This document shows positions 25,222 through 34,268 of a stretch of 60,244 bases of DNA, in pieces. The stretch spans positions 1 through 60,244 of the forward strand of contig CAMBEL010000009.1 in NCBI GenBank assembly GCA_945865605.1. The letters are read 5' to 3'. A program made the position numbers and the translations under genes. The DNA comes from Bifidobacterium breve (GTDB lineage Bacteria; Actinomycetota; Acidimicrobiia; IMCC26256; JAENVU01). Under the pieces are notes generated by a model. It ran no database searches, was not told the origin of the DNA, and saw nothing but the letters and a program-made list of their open reading frames with translations. The first letter of the stretch is position 1, and each line of letters opens with the position of its first letter.

Positions 25222-27039
25222 ATGAAAACAAAGTCGCTAAAAATCGAAGATTACGCGTTGATCGGTGACACCCATACTGCGGCGCTTGTCGGTAACGACG
25301 GTTCTATCGATTGGATGTGTGTACCTCGGTTCGATTCCGGTGCTGTGTTCGCAGCACTTCTTGGCAATCCGGAGAACGGGCGATGGAAGTTGGCTCCCGC
25401 GGGCGGAATTCAGAGCGTCGAACGACGTTATGTGAAAGACACGCTCGTGTTGGAGACGAGCTTTCACACCGATGATGGTGATGTGAAGATCACAGACTGC
25501 ATGCCGATTCGAACGAGTAGCGTCGACGTAGTCCGCATTGTTGAAGGCCTCTCCGGTCGCGTCCCGATGCATATGGACCTACGCGTCCGCTTCGACTACG
25601 GATCGGTAATTCCGTGGCTAGAACACATCCGCGGTGAGCTACGCGCTGTGGCTGGGCCAGATGCTGTGGTACTGCGAACACCGGTTGACACGCACGGGGC
25701 AAACAATTCGACAGTCGCGGACTTCATCGTTGAAGCGGGCGACAAAGTGCCGTTCGTACTCGCCCACCATCCGTCGCACGAACCTCCCCCGCGTGCAGCG
25801 GATCCACTGCGCACCCTCAAGGAAACAATCCGCTGGTGGCATGCCTGGTCGTCGCAATGCACCTACGAAGGGGAATGGCGCGACGAGGTAATGCGTTCGC
25901 TCATCACACTCAAGGCCCTCACGTACGCTCCGACCGGTGGAATCGTCGCTGCTCCCACGACCTCACTCCCTGAATGGATCGGTAGCGTCCGCAATTGGGA
26001 CTACAGGTATTGCTGGTTACGCGACGCGACTCTCACGCTCTTCTCCCTCACTGTCGGGGGGTATATGGAGGAGGCACTCGCATGGCGCGATTGGCTTATT
26101 CGTGCGATCGCGGGAGAACCGGAAGATTTGCAGATCATGTACGGGGTCGCAGGCGAGCGACGCCTAAGCGAGTTCGACGTCGATTGGCTCCCGGGTTACG
26201 AGGGATCGGCGCCGGTAAGAGTCGGCAACGCGGCGAGTGAGCAATTTCAACTAGACGTGTACGGAGAAGTTCTCGCAACGCTCTATCGCACCCGCAGGCG
26301 CATGGGAGATATCGGTACACACCACGACTCGTGGGACCTCGAGAAGGCTCTGCTCGCCTCCCTTGAGGGACGTTGGCGCCAACCGGACGACGGCATCTGG
26401 GAAGTGCGTGGCCAACGCCAGCATTTTGTCCACTCGAAGGTGATGGCATGGCTGGCATTTGACCGAGCGGTACGCAATGTCTCTGAGTTCGGACTAGATG
26501 GGCCCGCGAAACGTTGGGCGAAGGTGCGCGACGAGATCCACGCCCAAGTGTGCGCCGAGGGTTTCGATCCCGAACTTGGCGCATTCACTCAGGCCTACGG
26601 ATCCAAACAACTCGATGCTTCTGTTTTGATGGCGCCCCTAGTGGGGTTCCTTCCAGGCGATGACCCGCGTATGGTGGGAACCGTTAAGGCGATCGAGCGT
26701 GAATTGATGCACGATGGATATGTGATGCGCTACAAGACGCAACCCGGCGGAGAAGTGGACGGTCTACCGGAAGGCGAGGGCGCTTTCCTGCCGTGTTCCT
26801 TTTGGCTTGCCGACTGCTACGCGAATATGGGACGCGAAGATGACGCTCGTGCACTGTTCGAACGCTTGATAGGGCTTTCAAATGATGTCGGGCTACTTGC
26901 CGAGGAGTACGACCCGGCAGCTAGACGTCAACTCGGTAACTTTCCCCAGGCGTTCACACATATCTGTTTGGTCAATACGGCGGCTCATCTAAGCCGGGGG
27001 GGGTCCGCCCCATCCGACCCAGCCCACTTCCGCATCTAG
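25222..27039 (+). CDS. Glycoside hydrolase family 15 protein (glucoamylase/trehalase-like)
   Basis: 605 aa cytosolic protein without a signal peptide. The N-terminus KIEDYALIGDTHTAALVGN and GSIDWMCVPRFDSGAVFAAL begins the beta-sandwich domain of bacterial GH15 proteins. The (alpha/alpha)6 barrel follows, with WDYRYCWLRDATLTL and LPCSFWLADCYANMGR, and ends EEYDPAARRQLGNFPQAF, typical of the family. GH15 includes glucoamylases, glucodextranases and the mycobacterial-type trehalase. Context does not decide among them. A Shine-Dalgarno (GGAAGG) precedes the ATG. The gene is convergent with the hisG unit. Confidence 0.9.
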   Translation: MKTKSLKIEDYALIGDTHTAALVGNDGSIDWMCVPRFDSGAVFAALLGNPENGRWKLAPAGGIQSVERRYVKDTLVLETSFHTDDGDVKITDCMPIRTSSVDVVRIVEGLSGRVPMHMDLRVRFDYGSVIPWLEHIRGELRAVAGPDAVVLRTPVDTHGANNSTVADFIVEAGDKVPFVLAHHPSHEPPPRAADPLRTLKETIRWWHAWSSQCTYEGEWRDEVMRSLITLKALTYAPTGGIVAAPTTSLPEWIGSVRNWDYRYCWLRDATLTLFSLTVGGYMEEALAWRDWLIRAIAGEPEDLQIMYGVAGERRLSEFDVDWLPGYEGSAPVRVGNAASEQFQLDVYGEVLATLYRTRRRMGDIGTHHDSWDLEKALLASLEGRWRQPDDGIWEVRGQRQHFVHSKVMAWLAFDRAVRNVSEFGLDGPAKRWAKVRDEIHAQVCAEGFDPELGAFTQAYGSKQLDASVLMAPLVGFLPGDDPRMVGTVKAIERELMHDGYVMRYKTQPGGEVDGLPEGEGAFLPCSFWLADCYANMGREDDARALFERLIGLSNDVGLLAEEYDPAARRQLGNFPQAFTHICLVNTAAHLSRGGSAPSDPAHFRI

Positions 27040-27058
27040 CGCTGGCTGTCCGAGGCCG

Positions 27059-27295
27059 CTAGGGAGTCAAATCTGGCGCGATGTCGGCCGCTTCCCATGT
27101 ACCGAGCAAGCCTGGAACAACATTGAAAGACACACGTGTTCCGACGTCGATTGTGCGGGAGCCGTCTGCAATCTGCACACAATGAAAGCCATAACGCGAG
27201 CCCTTAGCGGACGACACGACACCAAGGCCGCTCTGTTCGTCGAATGACGCGACGGTTCCAATCGTCGGACCAGTTGGCGTACGCGTGTCCGTCAA
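27059..27295 (-). CDS. Small cold-shock-domain-like protein
   Basis: 78 aa. Residues 12-75 (IGTVASFDEQSGLGVV ... YGFHCVQIADGSRTIDVG) follow the five-strand pattern of cold-shock domains, but the RNP1 and RNP2 aromatics (KGFGFI, VFVHF) are mostly replaced. RNA or DNA binding is therefore uncertain. Its ATG overlaps the hisG stop by four bases, so it is co-translated with hisG. It is the last gene of the rib-his transcription unit. Confidence 0.6.
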   Translation of the reverse strand: MTDTRTPTGPTIGTVASFDEQSGLGVVSSAKGSRYGFHCVQIADGSRTIDVGTRVSFNVVPGLLGTWEAADIAPDLTP

Positions 27296-28167
27296 TGGAC
27301 AATCTTGGAAATCGGCAACTCAATGATGCCGGTTGCTCCCGCGTCCTTCAAGGCTGGGATCAACGTGTTGATCTCAGATTTCGCCACCACCGTCTCAACC
27401 GCGTACCCATCTTCGCCGAACAACTTGGACACCGTCGGCGAGCGCAGAGCCGGGAGTAGACCTATAACCTCGTCTAGCGCATTGGAATCGACATTCAGTT
27501 TCACGAGCACCCGCCCGCGCGCTTCAAGCGCACCGGTGAGAAGCGTCATCAATTGTTCCATCGCTTTGCGCTTTTCTGGATTTTGATACGCCTCGTTGTT
27601 CGCAATGAACTCGGTAAATGAAACGAGGATCGTATCGAGAATTTTTAGGCCTGCTGCGCGCAGCGCCCTTCCTGTCTCTGTGATCTCTACTACCGCATCA
27701 GCAATTTCGGGAATCTTCGCTTCAGTCGCCCCATAGGACAACGTGACTACGGCTTCGACCCCTGCGGTTGCAAGAAATCTGCTGGTGATCTCTGGGTATT
27801 CAGTGTGTACCCGTACTCCGTTGGGGAGATCGGACACCGTCTGCGCGCTCGAATCACCAGCTACAGCAAGCACCATACGAATCGGTCGCGCAGTTGCTTT
27901 CGAATAGTGCAATTCCGTGAGGGTGACTACATCTGCCGAGGTTTCATCTACCCAGTCGCGCCCGGTAATCCCGACGTCGAATAAGCCCGACGCTACATAA
28001 CCCGGAATCTCCTGCGGACGCAACACGGTTACATCGATGACGCGCGGATCATCGATCGATCCGCGGTAATCAACGTCGGACGCGCGCACGACTGCGAGGT
28101 CGGCATCTTCAAACAGTTGAAGAGTGGCTCTTTCTAGGGAACCCTTAGGGAGAACGATTCGCAACAT
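27292..28167 (-). CDS. hisG: ATP phosphoribosyltransferase, long form
   Basis: 291 aa enzyme of the first step of histidine synthesis, condensing ATP and PRPP. The N-terminus LRIVLPKGSLERATLQLFED is the family start. The C-terminal 75 residues form the ACT-like regulatory domain that senses histidine (ending GATGIIELPISKI), so this is the hexameric long form that needs no HisZ. It follows ribH after 12 bp. hisE, which often lies between ribH and hisG in actinobacteria, is absent here. Confidence 0.95.
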   Translation of the reverse strand: MLRIVLPKGSLERATLQLFEDADLAVVRASDVDYRGSIDDPRVIDVTVLRPQEIPGYVASGLFDVGITGRDWVDETSADVVTLTELHYSKATARPIRMVLAVAGDSSAQTVSDLPNGVRVHTEYPEITSRFLATAGVEAVVTLSYGATEAKIPEIADAVVEITETGRALRAAGLKILDTILVSFTEFIANNEAYQNPEKRKAMEQLMTLLTGALEARGRVLVKLNVDSNALDEVIGLLPALRSPTVSKLFGEDGYAVETVVAKSEINTLIPALKDAGATGIIELPISKIVH

Positions 28168-28179
28168 TGGGGTACTTTT

Positions 28180-28680
28180 CTAGCCGCGTCGGCCAGGTAA
28201 ATGGCGGAGTAAAGCGATCATCTCTAGCGCTGTTGCTCCAGCCTCTTCACCTTTGTGGCCCTCTGAACCGCCAATTCGATCCATTGCCTGCTCGCGCGTA
28301 TCGGTGGTGAGTACGCCAAAAACCACGGGAACTCCGGTCTCCAGAGCAACATCTTGCACCCCTCTAGCAGCCTCACCGGCTACAAAATCAAAATGCGGGG
28401 TGTCGCCTCTGATGACCGCTCCAATACAAACGACTGCATCGACGGATCCAGAATTCGCGAGTTGTTTTGCCACCAACGGGAGTTCGAATGCGCCCGGCAC
28501 CCATGCGAGGAGTAGGTCTTCGTCTGCAACGCCTGCATCAAGAAGTACGCGTCTACATCCATCGAGCAGCGGACCAGTGATGTCAATATTGAATCGCCCG
28601 ACGACGATTGCGACGCACATCCCTGCACCATCGATCTCCTGTAGGGGAGGCGCGTAATCACCCACTCGTCGTCTCTTCAT
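28180..28680 (-). CDS. ribH: 6,7-dimethyl-8-ribityllumazine synthase
   Basis: 166 aa enzyme that condenses the ribityl-amino-uracil with dihydroxybutanone phosphate. Motifs seen are VVGRFNIDITGPLLDG, WVPGAFELPLVAK and VCIGAVIRGDTPHFDFVAGE, the last with the catalytic His. The C-terminus has GGSEGHKGEEAGATALEMI. It overlaps ribBA by 23 bp if the ATG at 28680 is used; GTG at 28665 is an alternative that shortens the overlap. It forms icosahedral shells or pentamers in known cases. Confidence 0.96.
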   Translation of the reverse strand: MKRRRVGDYAPPLQEIDGAGMCVAIVVGRFNIDITGPLLDGCRRVLLDAGVADEDLLLAWVPGAFELPLVAKQLANSGSVDAVVCIGAVIRGDTPHFDFVAGEAARGVQDVALETGVPVVFGVLTTDTREQAMDRIGGSEGHKGEEAGATALEMIALLRHLPGRRG

Positions 28681-29878
28681 CGAGGCCGAGAATGTGCCCT
28701 AACTTCTCCTGCTTCGCTCGCAGGTAAGCAATGTTCTCGGACGTTGGTGTTACGGCTAACGGAACCCGTTCGACAATCTCAAGGCCGAACCCTTCGAGTC
28801 CACCGTACTTGGCAGGGTTATTAGTCATCAGACGCATCGTCGTGATGCCTAGGTCGACGAGGATCTGGCTACCGATTCCGTACTCGCGCGAATCGGCAGG
28901 GAACCCGAGGTCTTCGTTGGCCTCAACCGTGTCTCTCCCTTGATCTTGAAGGCTGTACGCGCGCAACTTGTGTCCTAGACCGATGCCGCGGCCTTCATGA
29001 CCACGCAGGTAAACAACAACACCGCTTTCAGATTCGGCGACTTGCGAGAGCGCGCGGTCTAGCTGCATGCCGCAGTCGCAACGCATCGAGCCGAATACAT
29101 CGCCGGTCAAGCACTCCGAGTGCACGCGTACGAGGACATCATCTTGTCCAGATACCTCTCCGCTCACGAATGCCATGTGTTCGACGCCATCGAGAAGGCT
29201 TTCAAAAACATACGCGGTGAAGTCGCCGTACTGTGTCGGAATTCGCGCTTCGCTTACCCGACGCACCAGTTTCTCGCTATGACGGCGATACCGGATGAGA
29301 TCGGCGATAGAGATGAGCTGCAGTCCGTGGGTTGCAGCGAATACTTCTAATTCGGGTGTGCGTGCCATCGTGCCATCGTCATTCACAACCTCGGCGAGTA
29401 TTCCTGCTGACTCGAGGCCGGCGAGACGCGCAAGGTCTACCGCTGCTTCGGTATGACCAGCGCGCTTCAGCACGCCTCCTTCTCGATATCGCAGAGGAAA
29501 AATATGTCCAGGGCGCACCAAGTCCATGGGAGTGGAAGAAGGATCGACAAGCGTGCGCACCGTGCTGGCGCGGTCTGCGGCAGAAATGCCGGTAGTAACT
29601 CCCGCTCGGGCGTCTACAGAAATCGTGAATGCTGTGCGTTGCGATTCGGTGTTGTCGTGGACCATGAGAGGTATTTGCAACGCGTCAAGCCGCTCACCGA
29701 GCATTGGCATACAGATCACTCCGCTGGTGTGGCGCACGAAGAACCCCATGGTTTCAGCAGACACTTTCTCTGCGGCCATAATGAGATCGCCTTCGTTCTC
29801 ACGGTCTTCGTCGTCAACGACGACGACGATTTCACCCCGAGCGACGGCTGCGATGGCATTCTCGATATGGGTAAACAT
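28658..29878 (-). CDS. ribBA: Bifunctional DHBP synthase / GTP cyclohydrolase II
   Basis: 406 aa fusion that makes both riboflavin precursors. The N-terminal half (about 1-200) is 3,4-dihydroxy-2-butanone-4-phosphate synthase with the acidic motif DDEDRENEGDL. The C-terminal half is GTP cyclohydrolase II, with zinc cysteines in SECLTGDVFGSMRCDCGM and the active-site stretch RGHEGRGIGLGHKLRAYS. Both halves look intact. It lies between ribE and ribH in the usual order. Confidence 0.97.
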   Translation of the reverse strand: MFTHIENAIAAVARGEIVVVVDDEDRENEGDLIMAAEKVSAETMGFFVRHTSGVICMPMLGERLDALQIPLMVHDNTESQRTAFTISVDARAGVTTGISAADRASTVRTLVDPSSTPMDLVRPGHIFPLRYREGGVLKRAGHTEAAVDLARLAGLESAGILAEVVNDDGTMARTPELEVFAATHGLQLISIADLIRYRRHSEKLVRRVSEARIPTQYGDFTAYVFESLLDGVEHMAFVSGEVSGQDDVLVRVHSECLTGDVFGSMRCDCGMQLDRALSQVAESESGVVVYLRGHEGRGIGLGHKLRAYSLQDQGRDTVEANEDLGFPADSREYGIGSQILVDLGITTMRLMTNNPAKYGGLEGFGLEIVERVPLAVTPTSENIAYLRAKQEKLGHILGLDEETTSG

Positions 29879-29904
29879 CGTCAGTCTTTCCTGTTTTCGG
29901 GCTG

Positions 29905-30537
29905 TTAAATTTTCTGGTTATCTACGAATAGCAATCGCTCAACATGCTTGGCGAGCACATCGACCTCGAGGTTCACCGGATCCCCTGGGCCCTTGGCACC
30001 CAGCGTTGTTGAGGCGAGAGTATGCGGGATCACGGCAACATCAACAACCGTCGTAGCGGTACCGGCAGCATCGGAATTGTCCGTAAGCGCGGCAACCGTC
30101 AGGCTAACGCCGTCGAGGGCTATCGAGCCCTTCTCGACCACATAGCGGCCGAGCGCGTCGGCCACCTCGACACGGATACGAACTGAAAGGTCCGGTAATT
30201 CTGTGCGCTCAAGGAGAATGCCTACGGCGTCGACATGGCCTTGCACAATGTGCCCACCAAGCCGATCTGAAGCGCGTACGGGCCGTTCGAGATTCACTGG
30301 GTCGCCAACAGACAACAGGCCTAGAGTTGACCGCTCGAGAGTTTCGCTGACGGCGTCAGCAGCCCACCAACCCTTTCCAATTTCAACGACGGTTAGACAG
30401 CAACCGTTCACCGAGATCGAGGCACCCAACGCAGCGTCTTCGAGCACCCTCGCGGAAGTGATTTCGAGTCGGCTGGCGCCAGCGCTTGGCGTGACAGCGC
30501 GAACAGAACCGAGTTCTTCGACGATTCCCGTGAACAT
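29905..30537 (-). CDS. ribE: Riboflavin synthase alpha chain
   Basis: 210 aa enzyme that dismutates two lumazine molecules into riboflavin. It begins MFTGIVEELGSV and contains two lumazine-binding repeats; the second starts near residue 100 (GGHIVQGHVDAVG). The ATG at 30537 shares its A with the ribD TGA stop, which indicates coupling. The symbol ribC is used in some actinobacteria. Confidence 0.95.
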   Translation of the reverse strand: MFTGIVEELGSVRAVTPSAGASRLEITSARVLEDAALGASISVNGCCLTVVEIGKGWWAADAVSETLERSTLGLLSVGDPVNLERPVRASDRLGGHIVQGHVDAVGILLERTELPDLSVRIRVEVADALGRYVVEKGSIALDGVSLTVAALTDNSDAAGTATTVVDVAVIPHTLASTTLGAKGPGDPVNLEVDVLAKHVERLLFVDNQKI

Positions 30538-31658
30538 CAATCCACCGCCACGGTTGGTGGTTCGAACGTGAGTCTCACGTCTTCTCCAAAGCGAGCGACA
30601 TCAACCAAAGACCAACGCAATACTCCGGAAATCGTCTCCGCTTCCGGGAACCAAAACATTGGCATACTGCCGTTGCCGATGATCACGGGAGCGACGTAGG
30701 ACACGATGCGGTCTACGAGACCCTCGGCGATCAAAGCCCCATGCAGCCGTGCTCCACCTTCGATCATCGCTTGTATGACTCCGAATCGCTCCACCAAAAT
30801 CTGCAACATCGCCAGGAGATCTACTCCCCTGCCCAGCGGCCCAGTATCGACAACTTCTACCGCTGCTCCAGTTTCCCCCCACTCTTCTCGCCGCCAAGAG
30901 GTGGATGCGTCGGTCGTGATCACAACGGTGCGCGCTAGTGCCGTATCGAACAGCGGCCCTTCTGCCGCAACGCGTCCTGTTGCATCGATGAGCACGCGCA
31001 CAGGCTGCGTGAGCGGTAACGGGTCAACGTCTCGCGCCGTTAGTGATGGTCGATCCGTGATCGCCGTATAGGGACCTACAACAACAGCCTGCGATTCCGC
31101 GCGTAGGCGGTGTGCATCCGCGCGCGCTTCTGTGCCGGTAATCCATTGCGAACTGCCGTCTACGGTAGTGGTACGGCCGTCGAGACTTGCTGCTGTTTTG
31201 CAAAGGCAGAATGCGCGTCCCGTCTTACGTTGATGCACATACGAAGCGAGGTCGCGTCGGACAGCGGCGGCTTCCACGCCTTCCGTCACATCGAGCCCCG
31301 CTGCACGAAGGCGTGCGTGTCCTTCACCTGCCACTAGTGGGTCTGGATCTTCGATGCCGGTAACCACCCGCTTAACGCCTGCAGCGATGAGGGCATCCAC
31401 ACACGGAGGGGTTCGGCCAAAGTGCGAGCACGGCTCCAGCGTTAGGTATGCCGTGGCTCCCCTCGCTCGGTCGCCCGCCGCCGCGAGTGCCCCTATTTCG
31501 GCGTGCGGTCCCCCAGGAGCATGTGTTGCTCCTTCGCCAATGATCGCGCCTTCGGATACAACAACACAACCGACCCATGGATTCGGAGCACTACGTGTTT
31601 TTGCGACTTGCGCGACTCGGATCGCTCTGCCCATAAATTCGCCATCGCTCAGTTGCAT
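30537..31658 (-). CDS. ribD: Riboflavin biosynthesis deaminase/reductase RibD
   Basis: About 373 aa bifunctional enzyme. The N-terminal deaminase (to about residue 145) has the zinc motif GGPHAEIGAL with LEPCSHFGRTPPC. The C-terminal half is the NADPH reductase (KTAASLDGRTTTVDG, MIEGGARLHGALIAEGLVDR). The ATG at 31658 is preferred, but an in-frame GTG at 31679 is possible. It is the first gene of the rib unit, behind the promoter at 31732-31760. Confidence 0.95.
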   Translation of the reverse strand: MQLSDGEFMGRAIRVAQVAKTRSAPNPWVGCVVVSEGAIIGEGATHAPGGPHAEIGALAAAGDRARGATAYLTLEPCSHFGRTPPCVDALIAAGVKRVVTGIEDPDPLVAGEGHARLRAAGLDVTEGVEAAAVRRDLASYVHQRKTGRAFCLCKTAASLDGRTTTVDGSSQWITGTEARADAHRLRAESQAVVVGPYTAITDRPSLTARDVDPLPLTQPVRVLIDATGRVAAEGPLFDTALARTVVITTDASTSWRREEWGETGAAVEVVDTGPLGRGVDLLAMLQILVERFGVIQAMIEGGARLHGALIAEGLVDRIVSYVAPVIIGNGSMPMFWFPEAETISGVLRWSLVDVARFGEDVRLTFEPPTVAVD

Positions 31659-31731
31659 CGGTACACCCGCTAGCTCCACTACTCGGGAAATCTCCCGAAA
31701 TCAGTACGCAAATGCTGTAGATTAGGAGAGC

Positions 31732-31760
31732 ATATTACCATGATTCTTGCAAATTTGTAA
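31732..31760 (-). promoter_or_regulatory. Promoter of the riboflavin operon
   Basis: On the minus strand TTACAA (31755-31760) and TAATAT (31732-31737) are spaced by exactly 17 bases. The likely transcript has a leader of 45-70 bases, with a small CGGGA/TCCCG hairpin at 31684-31697. That leader is too short for an FMN riboswitch and lacks its motifs. Confidence 0.65.
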
Positions 31761-31780
31761 CACGTTCTATTTTGGTAATC

Positions 31781-32284
31781 TCAATGGGGGCGACCTCCGG
31801 AGAGCAAATCCAGGGCATGGCTCACGATCGGAAGAACGACTTCTAGGGCTTCGAGGGCACCGCTCGATGATCCAGGAGTGTTGACAACGAGAGCCTGGCC
31901 AAGCGTTCCAGCCCTAGCCCGCGAGAGCATCCCGAACCCGCGGTCGCCCTCATCGCTCGCTCGCCGTATGGCCTCGACGATTCCAGGGGCATCACGTTCC
32001 AAAACAGCCGCGGTTCCTTCTGGCGTTAGGTCTCGAGGTCCGAAGCCTGTTCCTCCTGTTGTCACGATGAGTCCTGCGAATCCTTCGGCCAACTCGCGGA
32101 GCACCTCTGACACCGAATCGATACCGTCTCTCGCGACGCGATGATCAACTACATCAAATCCACTCTCGCGCAAACGTGCGACGAGTGCGGCGCCGGAACG
32201 GTCTTCACGAACACCTTCGGCCACACCGTCTGAGACGGTAAGAACTTTCGCCTTCGGCGGCGTTACGACGTCGGCCACGCGCAT
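31781..32284 (-). CDS. mog: Molybdopterin adenylyltransferase-like protein (MogA/MoaB family)
   Basis: 167 aa protein of the MoCF-binding fold. Motifs are VLTVSDGVAEGVREDRSG, GLIVTTGGTGFGPRDLTPEG and VVNTPGSSSGALEALE. These are the molybdopterin-binding loops shared by MogA, MoaB and the G-domain of gephyrin. It would adenylate molybdopterin before metal insertion. No other molybdenum cofactor gene is present. It overlaps rpe by 22 bp if the ATG at 32284 is used. Confidence 0.88.
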   Translation of the reverse strand: MRVADVVTPPKAKVLTVSDGVAEGVREDRSGAALVARLRESGFDVVDHRVARDGIDSVSEVLRELAEGFAGLIVTTGGTGFGPRDLTPEGTAAVLERDAPGIVEAIRRASDEGDRGFGMLSRARAGTLGQALVVNTPGSSSGALEALEVVLPIVSHALDLLSGGRPH

Positions 32285-32919
32285 TCCCGAATGGCGCGCG
32301 CCGCCTCCAGGGGGTCCGGTGCCCCAAAGATCGCGCTCCCCGCCACCAATATGTCTGCGCCTGCCGACGCCGCTAACGCAGCCGTCTCGGTGTTGATGCC
32401 ACCATCGATTTCGAGTTCCACTGCTAGACCTCGGTCATCGACAATGCGTCGGGCCTCGCGCACCTTATCGAGAACTTTCGGGATAAATGCTTGACCGCCC
32501 CATCCCGGGTTCACGCTCATAAACAGCAATAAATCGATTTCTTCTAGATATGGAAGTACCGCATCCAATGGCGTCTCGGGATTGTGTACCAATCCAACTC
32601 GCATTCCATGCGCGCGCATTCGGTCGAACAACGGACGCGGATCACCAAGCTCTACATGTACCGTGCACGAGTCGGCCCCTGCCTTCGCAAAGTCATCAAG
32701 CAAATCTCCTGGATTGTTGACCATTAGGTGACAGTCAAGATAAAGGTCGGTGCGCGGGCGCAGACACCGAACAACTGGAGCGCCGATGGTGAGGACGGGG
32801 ACGAAGTGTCCATCCATCACATCTACATGGAGCAGATCGGCTTGGGTCCTAACTCTCTCGACCTCGGCTGCCAGGTCTGCGAAATCCGCGGAGAGGATCG
32901 ACGGCGCGATCTTTCCCAT
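32263..32919 (-). CDS. rpe: Ribulose-phosphate 3-epimerase
   Basis: 218 aa TIM-barrel enzyme interconverting ribulose-5-phosphate and xylulose-5-phosphate. Motifs are IAPSILSADFADL, HVDVMDGHFVPVLTIG with the catalytic Asp and metal His, and FMSVNPGWGGQAFIP. LEIDGGI carries the second catalytic Asp. The ATG at 32919 is chosen because the family begins here; the longer reading from 32952 overlaps rsmB. It starts 11 bp after rsmB. Confidence 0.96.
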   Translation of the reverse strand: MGKIAPSILSADFADLAAEVERVRTQADLLHVDVMDGHFVPVLTIGAPVVRCLRPRTDLYLDCHLMVNNPGDLLDDFAKAGADSCTVHVELGDPRPLFDRMRAHGMRVGLVHNPETPLDAVLPYLEEIDLLLFMSVNPGWGGQAFIPKVLDKVREARRIVDDRGLAVELEIDGGINTETAALAASAGADILVAGSAIFGAPDPLEAARAIRECAWPTS

Positions 32920-32930
32920 ATGAGTGCACC

Positions 32931-34268
32931 CTACCCGGCGCCTGGGTTGCACTTACGCAACCGGAGTATCCACATGCCATCGGTTCCCGCTGCCTGCGGT
33001 AGGAGACGAGCTCCCGGTCCATCTTGTTCCCAAGGTGCATCCGGTAGTGGCTCCGGCACCAGGCCATCAAAAGTGTTGACCGCCCAGTCCGCTATAGCGC
33101 GCGTCTCAAGAGCGGTCAATGTGCATACCGAATACACGAGGAGTCCGCCGGGTTTCACGAGCCCCGCTGCCGATGTAAGCAATTCGCGTTGCAGATCTCC
33201 AAGCTGCGATATCTGTTCTGGCCGCAAACGCCATCTTGCCTCAGGCCGTCGGCTCAGAACTCCGAGGCCGGTGCATGGTGCATCTACAAGTACGCGATCG
33301 AAGTGGTTCGGCCGCAATCCCGGTTTTCGACCGTCGGCGGCAACAGAGGTCACCGACTGAAGTCCAAGACGCGCTTTTGCGTTCGTGACTAACCGCAGAC
33401 GACCCGTATCGGAATCAAGCGCGACGACTTGACCCGTATCGTTCATCGCTTCTGCGATCGCCGTCGCCTTCCCACCAGGAGCTGCACCAATTTCAAGAAT
33501 GCATTCTCCTGGCTGCGCGCCGACCAGCCTCGCCACTTCTTGGCTCGCTTGGTCTTGGGGCGTGGCGCGACCTGCCGCTATCGCGGGAAGTGTCGCTGGA
33601 TCACCTGCTCCATAGACCAGTAGCGAATCCTCAATTAATGATCCGCGTCGCACCGTTGCACCGTCACGTTCCAGCTCTTTAACAAGATCATCGCAAGATG
33701 TACGCAACAGATTTGGACGTAGCGTCAGCACCCCTGGACGATTCGCAGCTTCGAGCATGCCGCGTGCAGATTCGTAACCCAGGTCGCTAACGAGGAGTTC
33801 CGCTATCCAGTCTGGCATCGATGTTCGAACCGCTAGAGATTTTGTATTGTCGCCTTGTGGCCATGGCCAATCGGGGCCCATCTCACTTACGCGACGGAGC
33901 ACCGCGTTCACATAGCCCCTCGCATACGCCTGTACAAGACCGATTTCGGTGACCGTTTCACCAACCGCTGCGTGCGCAGGTACACCCTCCACGAGTTGGA
34001 ACACGCCCATGCGAAGTGCGGCACGAACGGGCGGGTCGAGCGCGCCGATTTTGCGGTTCATCTTCTGAGATAACAAGTAATCGAGCGAACGCTGACGCCT
34101 CAAGGTTCCATAGACCAGGTCTGTCGCTTGTGCCCGCGAACGCGTATCGAGTTCGCTACGTCGAAGGATCGCTGGCAACGCTACGTTCGCGAATGCCCCG
34201 TCTTCAATCCTGACAAGTGCGGCGAGCGCCACACCCCGTGCGGTCTGTTTTGCATTCGTATCAGTCAT
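32931..34268 (-). CDS. rsmB: 16S rRNA (cytosine-967-C5)-methyltransferase
   Basis: 445 aa SAM-dependent RNA methyltransferase. The N-terminal NusB-like RNA-binding domain occupies about residues 1-150 (RGVALAALVRIEDGAFANV). The Rossmann domain has GECILEIGAAPGGKATAIAE. The two active-site cysteines are in VDAPCTGLGVLSRRPE and VYSVCTLTALE. The ATG at 34268 overlaps the fmt stop by four bases and gives the usual length. Confidence 0.95.
   Translation of the reverse strand: MTDTNAKQTARGVALAALVRIEDGAFANVALPAILRRSELDTRSRAQATDLVYGTLRRQRSLDYLLSQKMNRKIGALDPPVRAALRMGVFQLVEGVPAHAAVGETVTEIGLVQAYARGYVNAVLRRVSEMGPDWPWPQGDNTKSLAVRTSMPDWIAELLVSDLGYESARGMLEAANRPGVLTLRPNLLRTSCDDLVKELERDGATVRRGSLIEDSLLVYGAGDPATLPAIAAGRATPQDQASQEVARLVGAQPGECILEIGAAPGGKATAIAEAMNDTGQVVALDSDTGRLRLVTNAKARLGLQSVTSVAADGRKPGLRPNHFDRVLVDAPCTGLGVLSRRPEARWRLRPEQISQLGDLQRELLTSAAGLVKPGGLLVYSVCTLTALETRAIADWAVNTFDGLVPEPLPDAPWEQDGPGARLLPQAAGTDGMWILRLRKCNPGAG

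Noticed and set aside
26135-26584. A 149-codon minus-strand frame opposite the GH15 gene
   Set aside because: Shadow of a conserved coding region; Arg/Pro-rich product.
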